A stretch of 32,309 nt of DNA from Bacteroidaceae bacterium. GTDB taxonomy: Bacteria > Bacteroidota > Bacteroidia > Bacteroidales > Bacteroidaceae. The translations under genes were made by a program, and so were the position numbers. Location: positions 1-32,309 of the forward strand of contig JAIKZH010000043.1 of NCBI GenBank assembly GCA_024682395.1, read 5' to 3'. This document shows, piece by piece, positions 7,113 to 15,284 of the stretch (positions within the stretch are counted from its first letter, which is position 1; every line of letters starts with the position of its first letter). The notes beneath the pieces were generated by a model. That model did no database searches. It worked only from the letters and a program-made list of their open reading frames with translations, and was not told where the DNA came from.

Positions 7113-8198
7113 ATGAAAAAATTATTTGTTTTATGTTTATTGTTATATGCAACAATAAGCATGTTAGGTAAATCTATTGAAGTTAGTTATGTGTTTTCTA
7201 GTAAGAAATGGGAATGCACAAGTGGTGAAAATTTGTGGGTATCGGTGAATCCTGGTTATCTGTTGAAAGCTGATAGGGGTGTTCAGGTGTCTGAAAAGAC
7301 TTCTGGTGCTGGCTGTGTGACTGCAGATTCTTTCGGGGGAGTAACTAAGGTTGTTGTTACTTATTGCACTAATCAGAAAACTGGTTCGGGAAGTATAAGT
7401 GTTAGTGTAGGTGATGACGAGTCACAGTCATTTGATGTGGAGACACCAACTGCTGATGGAGAAGCTCTTAAGGATGCCGAGTTTACTTTTGACTCAAAGT
7501 CTGGTAAGGTTTCATTAGTGGTAGAGACAGAAACTAACAGTATATTTATATATGGTGTTACAATTCAATATGAGGCAAAACAGCTGACTGTGTCAGTGCC
7601 TGATAATCATTGGACAACAGTATGTCTTCCTTTTAGAACATCTTTGCCAGAGGGAGTAAACGCATATTATGCTAAAACAGATGGAAATGATGTGGTTTTG
7701 TCAAAAATTGAAAACGATATTCCTACTAATACTGGTTTTATCGTGAATACCGAAAGTGATGAAGTCGCATTTGAGGAATGTTCATCATCACATGGTGGTG
7801 TGGATGATGCATTCAATACGAACGAATTAATAGGAACATCTGCTGAAGACGGAATGTCTCTCTCAAATGAGATAGATTTATATTATGTGTTAGTAAATGG
7901 GGCATCGGGTATGGGTTTTTACAAAGCAAGTACTTGTTTGAACGATAATAATGAATGTATTTCTAACTGCGAACAATATAAGGCTGTTATGAAGGTGGCA
8001 AGTGCCACAGAATCAGATATGTTTCTGTTGCCTGATCTTATTGTAAAGCAGACAACTGGCGTGAGTCAAACTCTAAACGCAAACTCAAATACAAATAATA
8101 TTGGCGCATACTCGCTTCAGGGAGTGAAAGTAAATGGCAATAGTCGTGGGTATGTAATTAAGAACAAGCGACTATATTTAAATATAAGCAATAAATAA
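7113..8198 (+). CDS. Secreted protein with shared extracellular module and T9SS-like tail
   Basis: A signal peptide (MKKLFVLCLLLYATISMLG) starts this 361-residue protein. Residues about 20-150 are Ser/Thr/Gly-rich beta-strand sequence, of the kind seen in adhesin or carbohydrate-binding domains. From about 155 comes a module reading WTTVCLPFRTSLPEGVNAYY, with later IPTNTGFIV, NELIGT and YYVLVNG...GFYK segments. The same order of segments occurs near the C-terminus of the C10 protease at 9426-12725, so it is a shared domain of unknown function. The tail (IGAYSLQGVKVNG...GYVIKNKRLYL) has the 'L-x-G-x-x-V...G-x-Y-I-x-N-x-K' form of type IX secretion sorting domains, predicting cell-surface or extracellular location. 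There is no catalytic motif. It stands alone behind its own promoter. Confidence 0.75.
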   Translation: MKKLFVLCLLLYATISMLGKSIEVSYVFSSKKWECTSGENLWVSVNPGYLLKADRGVQVSEKTSGAGCVTADSFGGVTKVVVTYCTNQKTGSGSISVSVGDDESQSFDVETPTADGEALKDAEFTFDSKSGKVSLVVETETNSIFIYGVTIQYEAKQLTVSVPDNHWTTVCLPFRTSLPEGVNAYYAKTDGNDVVLSKIENDIPTNTGFIVNTESDEVAFEECSSSHGGVDDAFNTNELIGTSAEDGMSLSNEIDLYYVLVNGASGMGFYKASTCLNDNNECISNCEQYKAVMKVASATESDMFLLPDLIVKQTTGVSQTLNANSNTNNIGAYSLQGVKVNGNSRGYVIKNKRLYLNISNK

Positions 8199-8382
8199 TA
8201 GAGAATAATATCTCATGGTGTAAGTACATTCTATTAGCGTTTGCATTGGGATTCATAGATCTAAATTCAGTTTTTATCCAGTTTGATTCTCGTTTTAGAT
8301 ATTAAAATGCCTTTTTTGTAGTGAATTTAAACAAAAATGATAAAAACTTGTTGTTTGATTTTTATGTTTCAAGAATAATTCT

Positions 8383-8390
8383 TACCTTTG
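8383..8390 (+). promoter_or_regulatory. -7 element of the tRNA-Leu promoter
   Basis: TACCTTTG lies 23 nt upstream of the tRNA 5' end, where a tRNA promoter is expected. The -33 match is unclear: the nearest TTTG (8354-8357) is 25 nt away. Confidence 0.5.
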
Positions 8391-8412
8391 CACGCGAAAT
8401 AAAAATAGTACT

Positions 8413-8494
8413 GCGCCTGTGGTGAAATTGGTAGACACGCCAGACTTAGGATCTGGTGCCGCGAGGCTTGTAGGTTCGAGTCCTATCAGGCGCA
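8413..8494 (+). tRNA. tRNA-Leu (anticodon UAG)
   Basis: A full class II tRNA cloverleaf can be drawn: acceptor arms GCGCCTG and CAGGCGC pair perfectly; the anticodon stem CCAGA/TCTGG holds loop CTTAGGA with anticodon TAG at 8447-8449 (reads CUA and probably other CUN codons); a long variable arm follows; and the T-arm is GTAGG-TTCGAGT-CCTAT. The discriminator is A at 8494. CCA is not encoded. The long variable arm confirms leucine rather than a class I tRNA. Confidence 0.95.
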
Positions 8495-8498
8495 CAAG

Positions 8499-8535
8499 AA
8501 GAAACAATCAAGATTTTGATTGTTTCTTTTGTCTT
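8499..8535 (+). terminator. Rho-independent terminator of tRNA-Leu
   Basis: A perfect 12-bp stem AAGAAACAATCA / TGATTGTTTCTT with a 6-nt loop, followed by a T-rich run, begins 5 nt after the tRNA. Confidence 0.85.
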
Positions 8536-8571
8536 TTTAAAGAATTATCAATTATCAATTCTCAATTAAAT

Positions 8572-8620
8572 AAAAAGGTGAGCCATCTCAAAACAGGCTT
8601 TGGGATGGCTCACTTTTTTT
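8572..8620. terminator. Strong bidirectional terminator
   Basis: The 15-bp stem GTGAGCCATCTCAAA / TTTGGGATGGCTCAC has one G-U pair and a 6-nt loop. It is flanked by A5 on the left and T7 on the right, so it can stop transcription from both directions. It lies just past the rubrerythrin stop and insulates it from the tRNA unit. Confidence 0.85.
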
Positions 8621-8634
8621 AGTTGAATATTCGT

Positions 8635-9180
8635 TTATTTGAAGTATCTGTTGTAAAGTCCTTCAAATCCTTTTCCGTGGCGTGCTTCGTCTTTAGCCAT
8701 CTCATGAACAGTGTCGTGGATAGCGTCTAAGTTTTGTTTTTTAGCATTAACAGCGATTCTGTACTTGTCGGCACAAGCACCAGATTCGGCCATCATACGT
8801 TTTTCAAGGTTTGTCTTAGTGTCCCAAACCACTTCTCCGAGGAGTTCTGCAAATTTAGCTGCGTGTTCAGCTTCTTCGAAAGCGTAACGTTTGAATGCTT
8901 CTGCAATCTCAGGATAACCCTCTCTGTCGGCTTGTCTGCTCATAGCAAGATACATTCCAACTTCAGAGCATTCACCATTGAAGTGAGCTTTAAGATCCTT
9001 TATCATATCTTCGTCGCAACCTTTTGCTACTCCAAGAACATGCTCTTGGACAAATTCCAATCCATTGCTTTCTTCTACCTTGTTGAATTTAGTTGAAGGA
9101 ACACCACATTGTGGGCATTTCTCTGGAGCGGCATCACCTTCATGAACATAACCGCAAACTGAACAAATAAATTTAGCCAT
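8635..9180 (-). CDS. rbr: Reverse rubrerythrin (rubredoxin domain first)
   Basis: The 181-residue protein has an N-terminal rubredoxin-type iron site (Cys6-x2-Cys9 and Cys22-x2-Cys25 in ICSVCGY and KCPQCGVP) followed by a ferritin-like four-helix diiron domain with Glu/His ligands in [24 protein letters not shown] and [15 protein letters not shown]. Rubrerythrins normally carry rubredoxin at the C-terminus; this order marks the reverse type. The enzymes reduce hydrogen peroxide (and sometimes oxygen) with electrons from NADH or rubredoxin partners, protecting anaerobes in the cytoplasm. The length is typical. The gene is monocistronic between its own promoter and a bidirectional terminator. 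Assignment is firm. Confidence 0.95.
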   Translation of the reverse strand: MAKFICSVCGYVHEGDAAPEKCPQCGVPSTKFNKVEESNGLEFVQEHVLGVAKGCDEDMIKDLKAHFNGECSEVGMYLAMSRQADREGYPEIAEAFKRYAFEEAEHAAKFAELLGEVVWDTKTNLEKRMMAESGACADKYRIAVNAKKQNLDAIHDTVHEMAKDEARHGKGFEGLYNRYFK

Positions 9181-9229
9181 ACTACTTTGTTTTTTAATGT
9201 TGATACTATTTTCCTATATAAATCATCTG

Positions 9230-9260
9230 CAAAGATATGGATATTTTTTAAATAAACAAA
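9230..9260 (-). promoter_or_regulatory. Promoter of the reverse rubrerythrin gene
   Basis: On the minus strand TTTG (9257-9260), exactly 19 nt and TATCTTTG (9230-9237) give an ideal Bacteroidetes promoter, about 50 nt upstream of the start codon. Confidence 0.75.
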
Positions 9261-9313
9261 TTAATCTGTTTTTTTATGCATTTAAGATTGCAGAATATTC
9301 AGATTTTTTAGGA

Positions 9314-9386
9314 ATTCGGATGTTATCGATCCGAATAGGTGTGTATAAATAAAGTTGATTCGAGGCATTATCATCAACGCCCCGAA
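9314..9386. repeat. Two inverted repeats between protease and rubrerythrin
   Basis: ATTCGGAT (9314-9321) and ATCCGAAT (9329-9336) form a perfect 8-bp dyad with a 7-nt spacer. A second, TTCGAGGC (9359-9366) against GCCCCGAA (9379-9386), has one G-T mismatch. Both lie downstream of the protease gene and upstream of the rubrerythrin promoter. They could be terminator-like hairpins or an operator; no U-run is present. Confidence 0.45.
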
Positions 9387-9425
9387 CCATGAATTTTGAA
9401 TATAAGTAAAGATACCTGTCTCTCT

Positions 9426-12400
9426 TTATCTCAGAAATACCTTTTTACCATTAATTATATACATACCTTTAAGGTTTTCTAAACGAGAGGCATCAATTGG
9501 ACGACCGTTAAGGTCGAAGATTTTGGTTGCCGACTGTTTATCGTCGTCAACATCTTGAATTATATTTGGATTTTCATCAATAGTCATATTAAGGGATTTA
9601 TTGTATGTAACTCCTCCTTCTATCAGCAAGAATGCTTGATTTTCAGGTACAGATTCCATCGGAGCCATTTTTTCGAAACAAATACCATCACGATTTGCTT
9701 TCAGAACATATATGCTATATCTCATAGACATGTTTCCAAGTCCAAAATATGATGTTCTGACTGTTGTTCCTGATAATACGTTTGTACCTGTAAATTCAAC
9801 ATCATCGGTCTCTTCGAAAAGGTATTGACCAGCTTGACCGTTAATAACTACGGCTGTTTTTCCAGGGATGATATTGTCAGGAAGGGGTGTCAAAATACAT
9901 GTATTACCATTGATGGCGACAGTGTATGCTGTTATTCCTTCAGGCATGACCACTGTTTCTTTTGCATAGAAGGTGCTCCAATTAGATTCATTAATGTTTA
10001 CATTGTAGATTTTACCTATAGAATAAACGAATGAATCTTCGTATTTATACTTATAAACAGCATAAAGTTTGGTATCCTCTGTGATTTTCTCGTCACCTTT
10101 TATGAGTGTGAAATCGTTTCTATCTGATGACAAAGTCCATCCTGCAAATTCACATCCTGTATGACTTGGATTTTTTACTCCTGCTAATGCCTCTGTGATA
10201 GATGTACCATATGGAATGTCAGTTATTGTATTGAAAACCACACCTCTGTCTATTAGAGTTAGAGCTTTTTTGCCAGTTGTGATTTCTGTAGTGTAAACAG
10301 AGTACTTATTTGAAGGAACGAAATATAGGCGTCCAGAGCCATATCCTTCTTTTGAATTGTACATAGATGGATAGTTCCTAAATCTGTTTTCTTCTGCATT
10401 ATACATGAGATTTCTGCTCTCATAGTATATACTGAAGCGATTGTCGCCTGTATCTATGATTGTCCATGCGCTTGTAGTATCGTTTGTGATAGCAGTTGAT
10501 TCTATATTATATCCGATAGACTTGCCATAGGCTAAACTGCTTATGAATGCTTTGCCATTCTCTTTTCTTACTTTGTAACGCATGGCATCTCCCATGAGGT
10601 TGGTGGTCTTGTCGATTGTAATAGTATTGTCATCGTTTACAGTAACCACATCGGTTATATCTACAGCCTTCAACGATTCAGTGTCAGCACCTGAGAGGGC
10701 ATAGAATCTGTTGTTGTATGAGTCGATTATAAAGTATTCGCCGGATTCAACAGATTTGACCGATGTCGCTGATGTCATTCGTTTTCCAAACACAGCATAG
10801 CAAGTTGTGTTAGCTATAGGACTGAGTAGATATGATATGTAAATAATATTTGTTCCGTCAGAATTGATATTCTTTGTTGGTGACCATCCTAAGAAATCGT
10901 ATCCAGGGATATTTGGGCGATTAGTAGGTATTACGAATGGGTAAGTCTCTGTTGTAGTTGTTTTTGCGAAAAATTGATTGTTCGCAACCCATGTTACTTC
11001 GTATGTTGATGCATATTTTGAATTAACTTTGATATTTACAGGTTCTGCAGGCATGTAGAATCTGATTTGGTATTGTCCGATATTATATATGTCATAGAAG
11101 ATATCGAATGAATACTGCTGATTTGTATCCTTACCGGTAATACTTATATATTTAAAAGGATTGATGATGTCTAAGATATAGCCTTCATCGGTCTTCACAC
11201 TGATGAACACTTCTTTTCCTTTTCCAGCTGTAGTTTCAGTAGGTGAACATGTTACATGAGCACCTTCTGTAACGGTTACTGTATGTCCAGAATAGCACAG
11301 AACATTTATGTAGCATGTGGTATATCCGTCGGTGATTGTTATTGTTCCGTCGTAATAACCATAGTGGTTTGGTGTGAAGCTTACATTTACGTCAACAGGA
11401 TCGGTTGTACCAGCAGGTATTGTGGTAACATCTAGAGTTCCGATTGTTGTAGATATTGTAATGTCGCTTGTGAGATTGTTTGGTGTAATGGTGAATGTGG
11501 CCTGTTGTGGAGTGCTGTAAATCACATGTCCCAGGTCTATCACGTTTGTATTAACCTTGAATGTAGGTGGGTACTTAGGTTTGATACCTATTACAGCATC
11601 TTGACTGTATGTGAGTTCGATGTTGTAATTCTCGATTTTCAATGAAGATAATGAGTAGTAACCATCTGCAATGCCTCCCCATCCCCAGTTGAAATGGAAG
11701 AATTCGGTTTCAGCATCATATCCGTCGCATATGAACTGGTGTCCTAATGTCATTTCGCTATTAACTCCACCATAAATGACTGGGCGACCTTCTGCCAGTT
11801 CGCTGTATATGATTTCATTCCATGTGTATGCGTAATTCTTTTGTTGTATGTATTTTATTTCGTCGTTATATCCGAAATAATTCTTCATGGCATCAGGAAT
11901 ATATTCAGACAAACTACCGCTTCCGTTGACATCATACTGCATTTCAACAGATACGCCGCAGTCAAACACAAGTTGTGAGATAGCTAATCTCTGTTCGTTT
12001 GAATATTCGGTTCCTGCGTTGTATTTTGTTTCCAAGAGATCCCATTGATATGTGTGTTCTTCGAAATTAGAGTAAACATATTGAGAACAACCATATCTGT
12101 CATAGTATCTTTTTTCTCCTTTACCAGTTTCAGGCCATTTGTAATAGTTCATAACTTGTGCCATGGCTAAGGCGATACATCCTGTAGCACATTTTTCGCC
12201 GTTAATTATTGGACATAAATCGTTGTATGGAGCACCTTGTTCCCAATTGGTTTTGATAAGTGGTTCTATATCGGTTTTAAGGTTAGCTGTTTTTGTTACA
12301 GATTTAGCCTTTGCCTCAGTAGGACTTGAACTATTTTGTTCGTTGATGGCTTCATCTATTTCATTGTCATAGGTTTTTAACCATTTCTTTAAGTTTTCAG

Positions 12401-12725
12401 GTATGTTGTTAGGATTGAATGTGCCGTTGTCGCTATAACCTATGATTTCCTTTGATACTTCATCACCACCTACTATAACAAAACCACCGTTGCTTCTATT
12501 AAAGATATAATAGTGAACCTTGTCGTTTTTTTGTGAAGTGTATGAAAGTTGTATTTCAGGTGTTTCGTTTTTTGTTGGCGACATCTTTTTTCCTAGATAT
12601 GTTGAGGAGTTATTTTTGAAAAACAATGACGCACGTTGCTTTGCTTCATCAATGCTCACTTGTTGGGCTTGTACATTGATGATATAAGATAGCATTAATA
12701 GTAATATAATAATTCTTAATCTCAT
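9426..12725 (-). CDS. Secreted C10 (streptopain-like) cysteine protease, multidomain
   Basis: This 1099-residue exoprotein starts with a signal peptide (about 1-20) and a Spi-type propeptide (about 21-150). The peptidase C10 domain spans about 155-380: nucleophile Cys183 in CATGCIALAMAQVMNYY, catalytic His329 in LGHQFICDGYDA, and the NWGWGG motif at 346-351 that stabilises the active site. These match SpeB and Porphyromonas periodontain. Beyond it lie beta-sandwich segments, two InlB/Flg_new-like repeats (about 570-620 and 840-880, ending FLGW and FAGW), a module shared with the 7113-8198 protein, and a type IX-like sorting tail (KIFDLNGRPI...GMYIINGKKVF). It is predicted to be autoprocessed and displayed or released outside the cell, degrading host or dietary protein. 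It is transcribed alone. Confidence 0.9.
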   Translation of the reverse strand: MRLRIIILLLMLSYIINVQAQQVSIDEAKQRASLFFKNNSSTYLGKKMSPTKNETPEIQLSYTSQKNDKVHYYIFNRSNGGFVIVGGDEVSKEIIGYSDNGTFNPNNIPENLKKWLKTYDNEIDEAINEQNSSSPTEAKAKSVTKTANLKTDIEPLIKTNWEQGAPYNDLCPIINGEKCATGCIALAMAQVMNYYKWPETGKGEKRYYDRYGCSQYVYSNFEEHTYQWDLLETKYNAGTEYSNEQRLAISQLVFDCGVSVEMQYDVNGSGSLSEYIPDAMKNYFGYNDEIKYIQQKNYAYTWNEIIYSELAEGRPVIYGGVNSEMTLGHQFICDGYDAETEFFHFNWGWGGIADGYYSLSSLKIENYNIELTYSQDAVIGIKPKYPPTFKVNTNVIDLGHVIYSTPQQATFTITPNNLTSDITISTTIGTLDVTTIPAGTTDPVDVNVSFTPNHYGYYDGTITITDGYTTCYINVLCYSGHTVTVTEGAHVTCSPTETTAGKGKEVFISVKTDEGYILDIINPFKYISITGKDTNQQYSFDIFYDIYNIGQYQIRFYMPAEPVNIKVNSKYASTYEVTWVANNQFFAKTTTTETYPFVIPTNRPNIPGYDFLGWSPTKNINSDGTNIIYISYLLSPIANTTCYAVFGKRMTSATSVKSVESGEYFIIDSYNNRFYALSGADTESLKAVDITDVVTVNDDNTITIDKTTNLMGDAMRYKVRKENGKAFISSLAYGKSIGYNIESTAITNDTTSAWTIIDTGDNRFSIYYESRNLMYNAEENRFRNYPSMYNSKEGYGSGRLYFVPSNKYSVYTTEITTGKKALTLIDRGVVFNTITDIPYGTSITEALAGVKNPSHTGCEFAGWTLSSDRNDFTLIKGDEKITEDTKLYAVYKYKYEDSFVYSIGKIYNVNINESNWSTFYAKETVVMPEGITAYTVAINGNTCILTPLPDNIIPGKTAVVINGQAGQYLFEETDDVEFTGTNVLSGTTVRTSYFGLGNMSMRYSIYVLKANRDGICFEKMAPMESVPENQAFLLIEGGVTYNKSLNMTIDENPNIIQDVDDDKQSATKIFDLNGRPIDASRLENLKGMYIINGKKVFLR

Positions 12726-12805
12726 TGTATCAATAGTGTAAGGTTGAGTAATGTAATGTAAAAAACAGGTGTATTTCCTATTTATGTTGGTTTGATTGTC
12801 AGTGG

Positions 12806-12813
12806 CAAAACTA
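12806..12813 (-). promoter_or_regulatory. -7 element for the C10 protease
   Basis: The minus strand reads TAGTTTTG, about 80 nt upstream of the protease ATG. A TTTG at 12829-12832 lies only 15 nt away, shorter than usual. The surrounding gap (12726-13072) holds this and a divergent promoter and nothing else recognisable. Confidence 0.4.
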
Positions 12814-12992
12814 ATAAAAAAAATAATACAAAAGAAATATCTATGTTAAAAAACATGAAACATATATAAAATAATGACATATGTTAACTATTGTTATCGT
12901 GCACAGTGTTATGATTGCTATATATAGGTGCTATTTTATGCGAAATTGTGAATAATATCATTGAAATTAGTTTTTTATATGATTATTATTTG

Positions 12993-13000
12993 TATTTTTG
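12993..13000 (+). promoter_or_regulatory. -7 element for the ROK kinase gene
   Basis: TATTTTTG at 12993-13000 fits TAnnTTTG, about 70 nt before the ROK start. No clear -33 is seen. Confidence 0.45.
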
Positions 13001-13072
13001 CCGTGTTTATTAAACAGATGTCATTTAAATGTTAATTCGTTAATGGATATAATGATAAAATAGAGATTGCTT

Positions 13073-14041
13073 ATGAAAGACAATAAATATGTAATAGGAG
13101 TAGATTTAGGAGGTACAAACACAGTGTTTGGTGCTGTAGATAAGAATGGAAATATTTATGGTGAGTGTAAATTGAAAACACGTGAATATCCTTCTTTTGA
13201 TCAGTTTGTGGCAGCTGGTTGTGATTGTATTATGTCTGTCTCTGAAATAGTGGGAGGAATTGGCAATATATGTGCAATTGGTATAGGTGCTCCAAATGGA
13301 AATTGTTATTCAGGTTGTATTGAACTTGCTCCTAATTTACCATGGAAAGGTATTGTCCCTATAGTTGAGTCGTTTAATAAACTTCTGCATATCCCTGTTG
13401 TTCTAACAAATGATGCTAATGCTGCAGCAGTTGGCGAGATGATGTTTGGTGTGGCAAAGGGTATGAGAGATTTCATTGAGATAACGTTGGGAACGGGAGT
13501 TGGAAGTGGAATAGTTATCAATGGAGAATTGGTTTCAGGTCACGATGGTTTTGCTGGTGAGTTAGGTCATGTTATCATGGTACGTGGCAATGAAGGCCGT
13601 TTATGTGGATGTGGTCGTAAGGGATGTCTTGAAACTTATTGTTCTGCATCTGGAATGGTACGTACAGCAAAAGAATTGTTGATAAATTCCGATAAAGACA
13701 GTTTACTACGTAAGAAGGCTCTCGATACGATAGAATCAAAAGATATATATGATGCGGCTGTTCAAGGCGATGAACTTGCAATGCAGATATTTGAGTTTAC
13801 TGGAGATATGTTGGGTAGGGCATGTGCTGATTTTGCAGCCTTTTCTTCACCAGAGGCATTTGTGTTCTTCGGAGGCGTAACCAATGCAGGAGATATGATA
13901 ATGGATCCGATAAAACAATCGTATGAGAAAAATGTTTTTCCTGTGTATAAAGATAAGGCAAAATTCCTTGTTTCTGAATTGAACGGAAAAAATGCAGCAG
14001 TTCTGGGCTCAGCAGCATTAGGTTTTAAGATGTTTTCATAA
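13073..14041 (+). CDS. ROK-family sugar kinase (glucokinase-like)
   Basis: The 322-residue protein is a ROK kinase: N-terminal phosphate-1 motif IGVDLGGTNT, substrate region GAPNGN and LTNDANAAAVGE with the catalytic Asp in NDAN, the ROK signature around ITLGTGVGSGIVINGELVSG...GELGHV, and the zinc motif CGCGRKGCLE. The enzyme should phosphorylate glucose or another hexose/N-acyl-hexosamine with ATP in the cytoplasm. There is no N-terminal helix-turn-helix, so it is an enzyme rather than a NagC/XylR-type repressor. I start at the ATG at 13073; a TTG at 13067 would add two residues but is less likely. The gene stands alone, with a -7 element upstream and a hairpin 22 nt downstream. Substrate is not determined; glucokinase is the commonest role. 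Confidence 0.9.
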   Translation: MKDNKYVIGVDLGGTNTVFGAVDKNGNIYGECKLKTREYPSFDQFVAAGCDCIMSVSEIVGGIGNICAIGIGAPNGNCYSGCIELAPNLPWKGIVPIVESFNKLLHIPVVLTNDANAAAVGEMMFGVAKGMRDFIEITLGTGVGSGIVINGELVSGHDGFAGELGHVIMVRGNEGRLCGCGRKGCLETYCSASGMVRTAKELLINSDKDSLLRKKALDTIESKDIYDAAVQGDELAMQIFEFTGDMLGRACADFAAFSSPEAFVFFGGVTNAGDMIMDPIKQSYEKNVFPVYKDKAKFLVSELNGKNAAVLGSAALGFKMFS

Positions 14042-14062
14042 ATATAACAGTTTTTCATCTTT

Positions 14063-14095
14063 AGGACGCCAAATAAGATATGCTTTTGGCGTCCT
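14063..14095 (+). terminator. Hairpin terminator of the ROK gene
   Basis: A perfect 11-bp stem AGGACGCCAAA / TTTGGCGTCCT starts 22 nt after the stop codon. The downstream U-run is weak, but stem strength and position support termination. Confidence 0.65.
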
Positions 14096-14187
14096 ATTGT
14101 ATATCTCATAATCCCAAAAGTTCTTTTATGACAGAATGATGAAAGACTATAAAATTTATGAATGGATAGATCAGAAAAATTATGATG

Positions 14188-14420
14188 CTATCGTATAGGA
14201 ATACTTAAAATAGCAATACTTTTCACAGGTTTACCATTTTTGATTGCAGGTCCGTGGTAATCTTGTCTAAAAGTGTCAACATTGAGGGTGTGTATTCAGG
14301 AAACGATTGTATATCCTTCAGGACTCTATATTCAGCAATTTTTCCGTCCTCATTTACTAACATGGCAACAATAAATACCCCTTCAACATCTCTTTTATTG
14401 AATATATATCATCATTGACA
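14188..14420 (-). pseudogene. TonB C-terminal domain remnant, frameshifted
   Basis: Reading the minus strand from about 14410, one frame gives FNKRDVEGVFIVAMLVNEDG followed by KIAEYRVLKDIQSF, the hallmark start of a TonB C-terminal domain (GxVxVxFxVxxDGxI...VxxS). It then runs into a TGA. The adjacent frame continues the domain with GPAIKNGKPVKSIAILSIPIR and a stop at 14188, matching the conserved 'P...NGKPV...IPI' end. So one frameshift breaks the domain, and a TGA lies 7 codons before FNK, with no N-terminal membrane anchor. It is a dead fragment of an energy-transducing TonB-type gene. Confidence 0.7.
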
Positions 14421-14450
14421 ATATTTGCACCTATATTATAACTTGTTCTT

Positions 14451-15049
14451 TTAGATTGGCAATGTTGATTTGCTTTTGTCAATTTGACGACCATCTTCGG
14501 TAAACAGAGTATATAGTCTTGTAAGTTCTGAGATTAACATATCCTCTAAAGAATCCCAAGTATATAAAGGCGTTGCATCATCAGGGGAACAAAAGTGAAC
14601 TTTCTCTGTTTCTTTATCAATATAAAGATGAGATCCATCCCAATCATAACTTCCTATAAAAAAATATGATTCTTTCACATTCTCTACACACCAACGTTCG
14701 TCCTTATTAGTTGTTTTAAGTGAAAATGGCTGCCTTTCTGATGTGATTGAACGATCCATTATTCTTTTTAAACCATCTAATGCTAAAACACCAAATAGAA
14801 AAATAAAACCATTGGAAAACTCAGTCAAGAATTTTTTATAACTTTTGGAATTTCTATTTCACATTCCTTCTCTAGTATTTCTATTTCAGTGTTATTTAAT
14901 TTTGGAAAGATCTCTACTAATCTCCATAGTTCTGGCAGATAATCAGGATGTCCAATCAATATTGTTCCTTTTTCAGTTACTTCCACTCCATATTTCTCAT
15001 ATTTATATAGGAGTTTCATTATCTGTTCATATTTATTTATTTCGTACAT
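14451..15049 (-). pseudogene. SUKH/SMI1-KNR4 immunity-like gene split by a frameshift
   Basis: Two overlapping frames together make one SUKH-type protein. The first (ATG at 15049) encodes the N-terminal half, with LPELWRLVEIFPKLNNTEIE...ECEIEIPKVIKN, the usual SUKH 'Lsx-xEIxxLExxlxixLPxxyk' helix; it stops at 14825. The second, in the next frame to 14451, carries LTEFSNGFIFLFGVLALDGL, IGSYDWDGSHLYIDKE and YTWDSLEDMLISELTRLY, the remaining SUKH core. One extra T in the AAAAAATTC run near 14835 would restore KNFLTEFSNG. SUKH proteins are usually immunity proteins against contact-delivered nuclease or deaminase toxins; no toxin gene is adjacent. A sequencing error is the main alternative. A TTG at 15076 could extend the first part by nine residues. 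Confidence 0.7.
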
Positions 15050-15220
15050 ATTTAGTTTGAAAGCAATACCTATCAATTACTTTATGTCTTTTACTATATC
15101 TTCTTTAAACCCAACGACATAAATGAAAAATACGGCTGAATATGTAAACCTTTGATACTTATTGTTGTTTTATTCTATTTGTGTCGTGTCAGATAAATAC
15201 TGTATATTATATGTAAAAAA

Positions 15221-15260
15221 TGTGGGTTCAATCACAATTTTTGATTTGAGTGAACCCACA
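15221..15260 (-). terminator. Rho-independent terminator of the nifJ operon
   Basis: Arms TGTGGGTTCA (15221-15230) and TGAACCCACA (15251-15260) form a perfect 10-bp stem, with extra AATCA/TGATT pairing in the loop. On the minus strand it is followed directly by TTTTTT. A small hairpin TCACG-AAA-CGTGA (15271-15283) lies just before it. Confidence 0.9.
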
Positions 15261-15284
15261 TTGATATTATTCACGAAACGTGAT

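Noticed and set aside
8419-8622. A 67-codon frame across the tRNA-Leu gene.
   Set aside because: It is a reading of the tRNA and its terminators, not a protein gene.
15077-15157. A 27-codon minus-strand open frame ending KEDIVKDIK just upstream of the SUKH gene, which could be the tail of a lost toxin.
   Set aside because: Too short for any family match and without a start; it could equally be chance.
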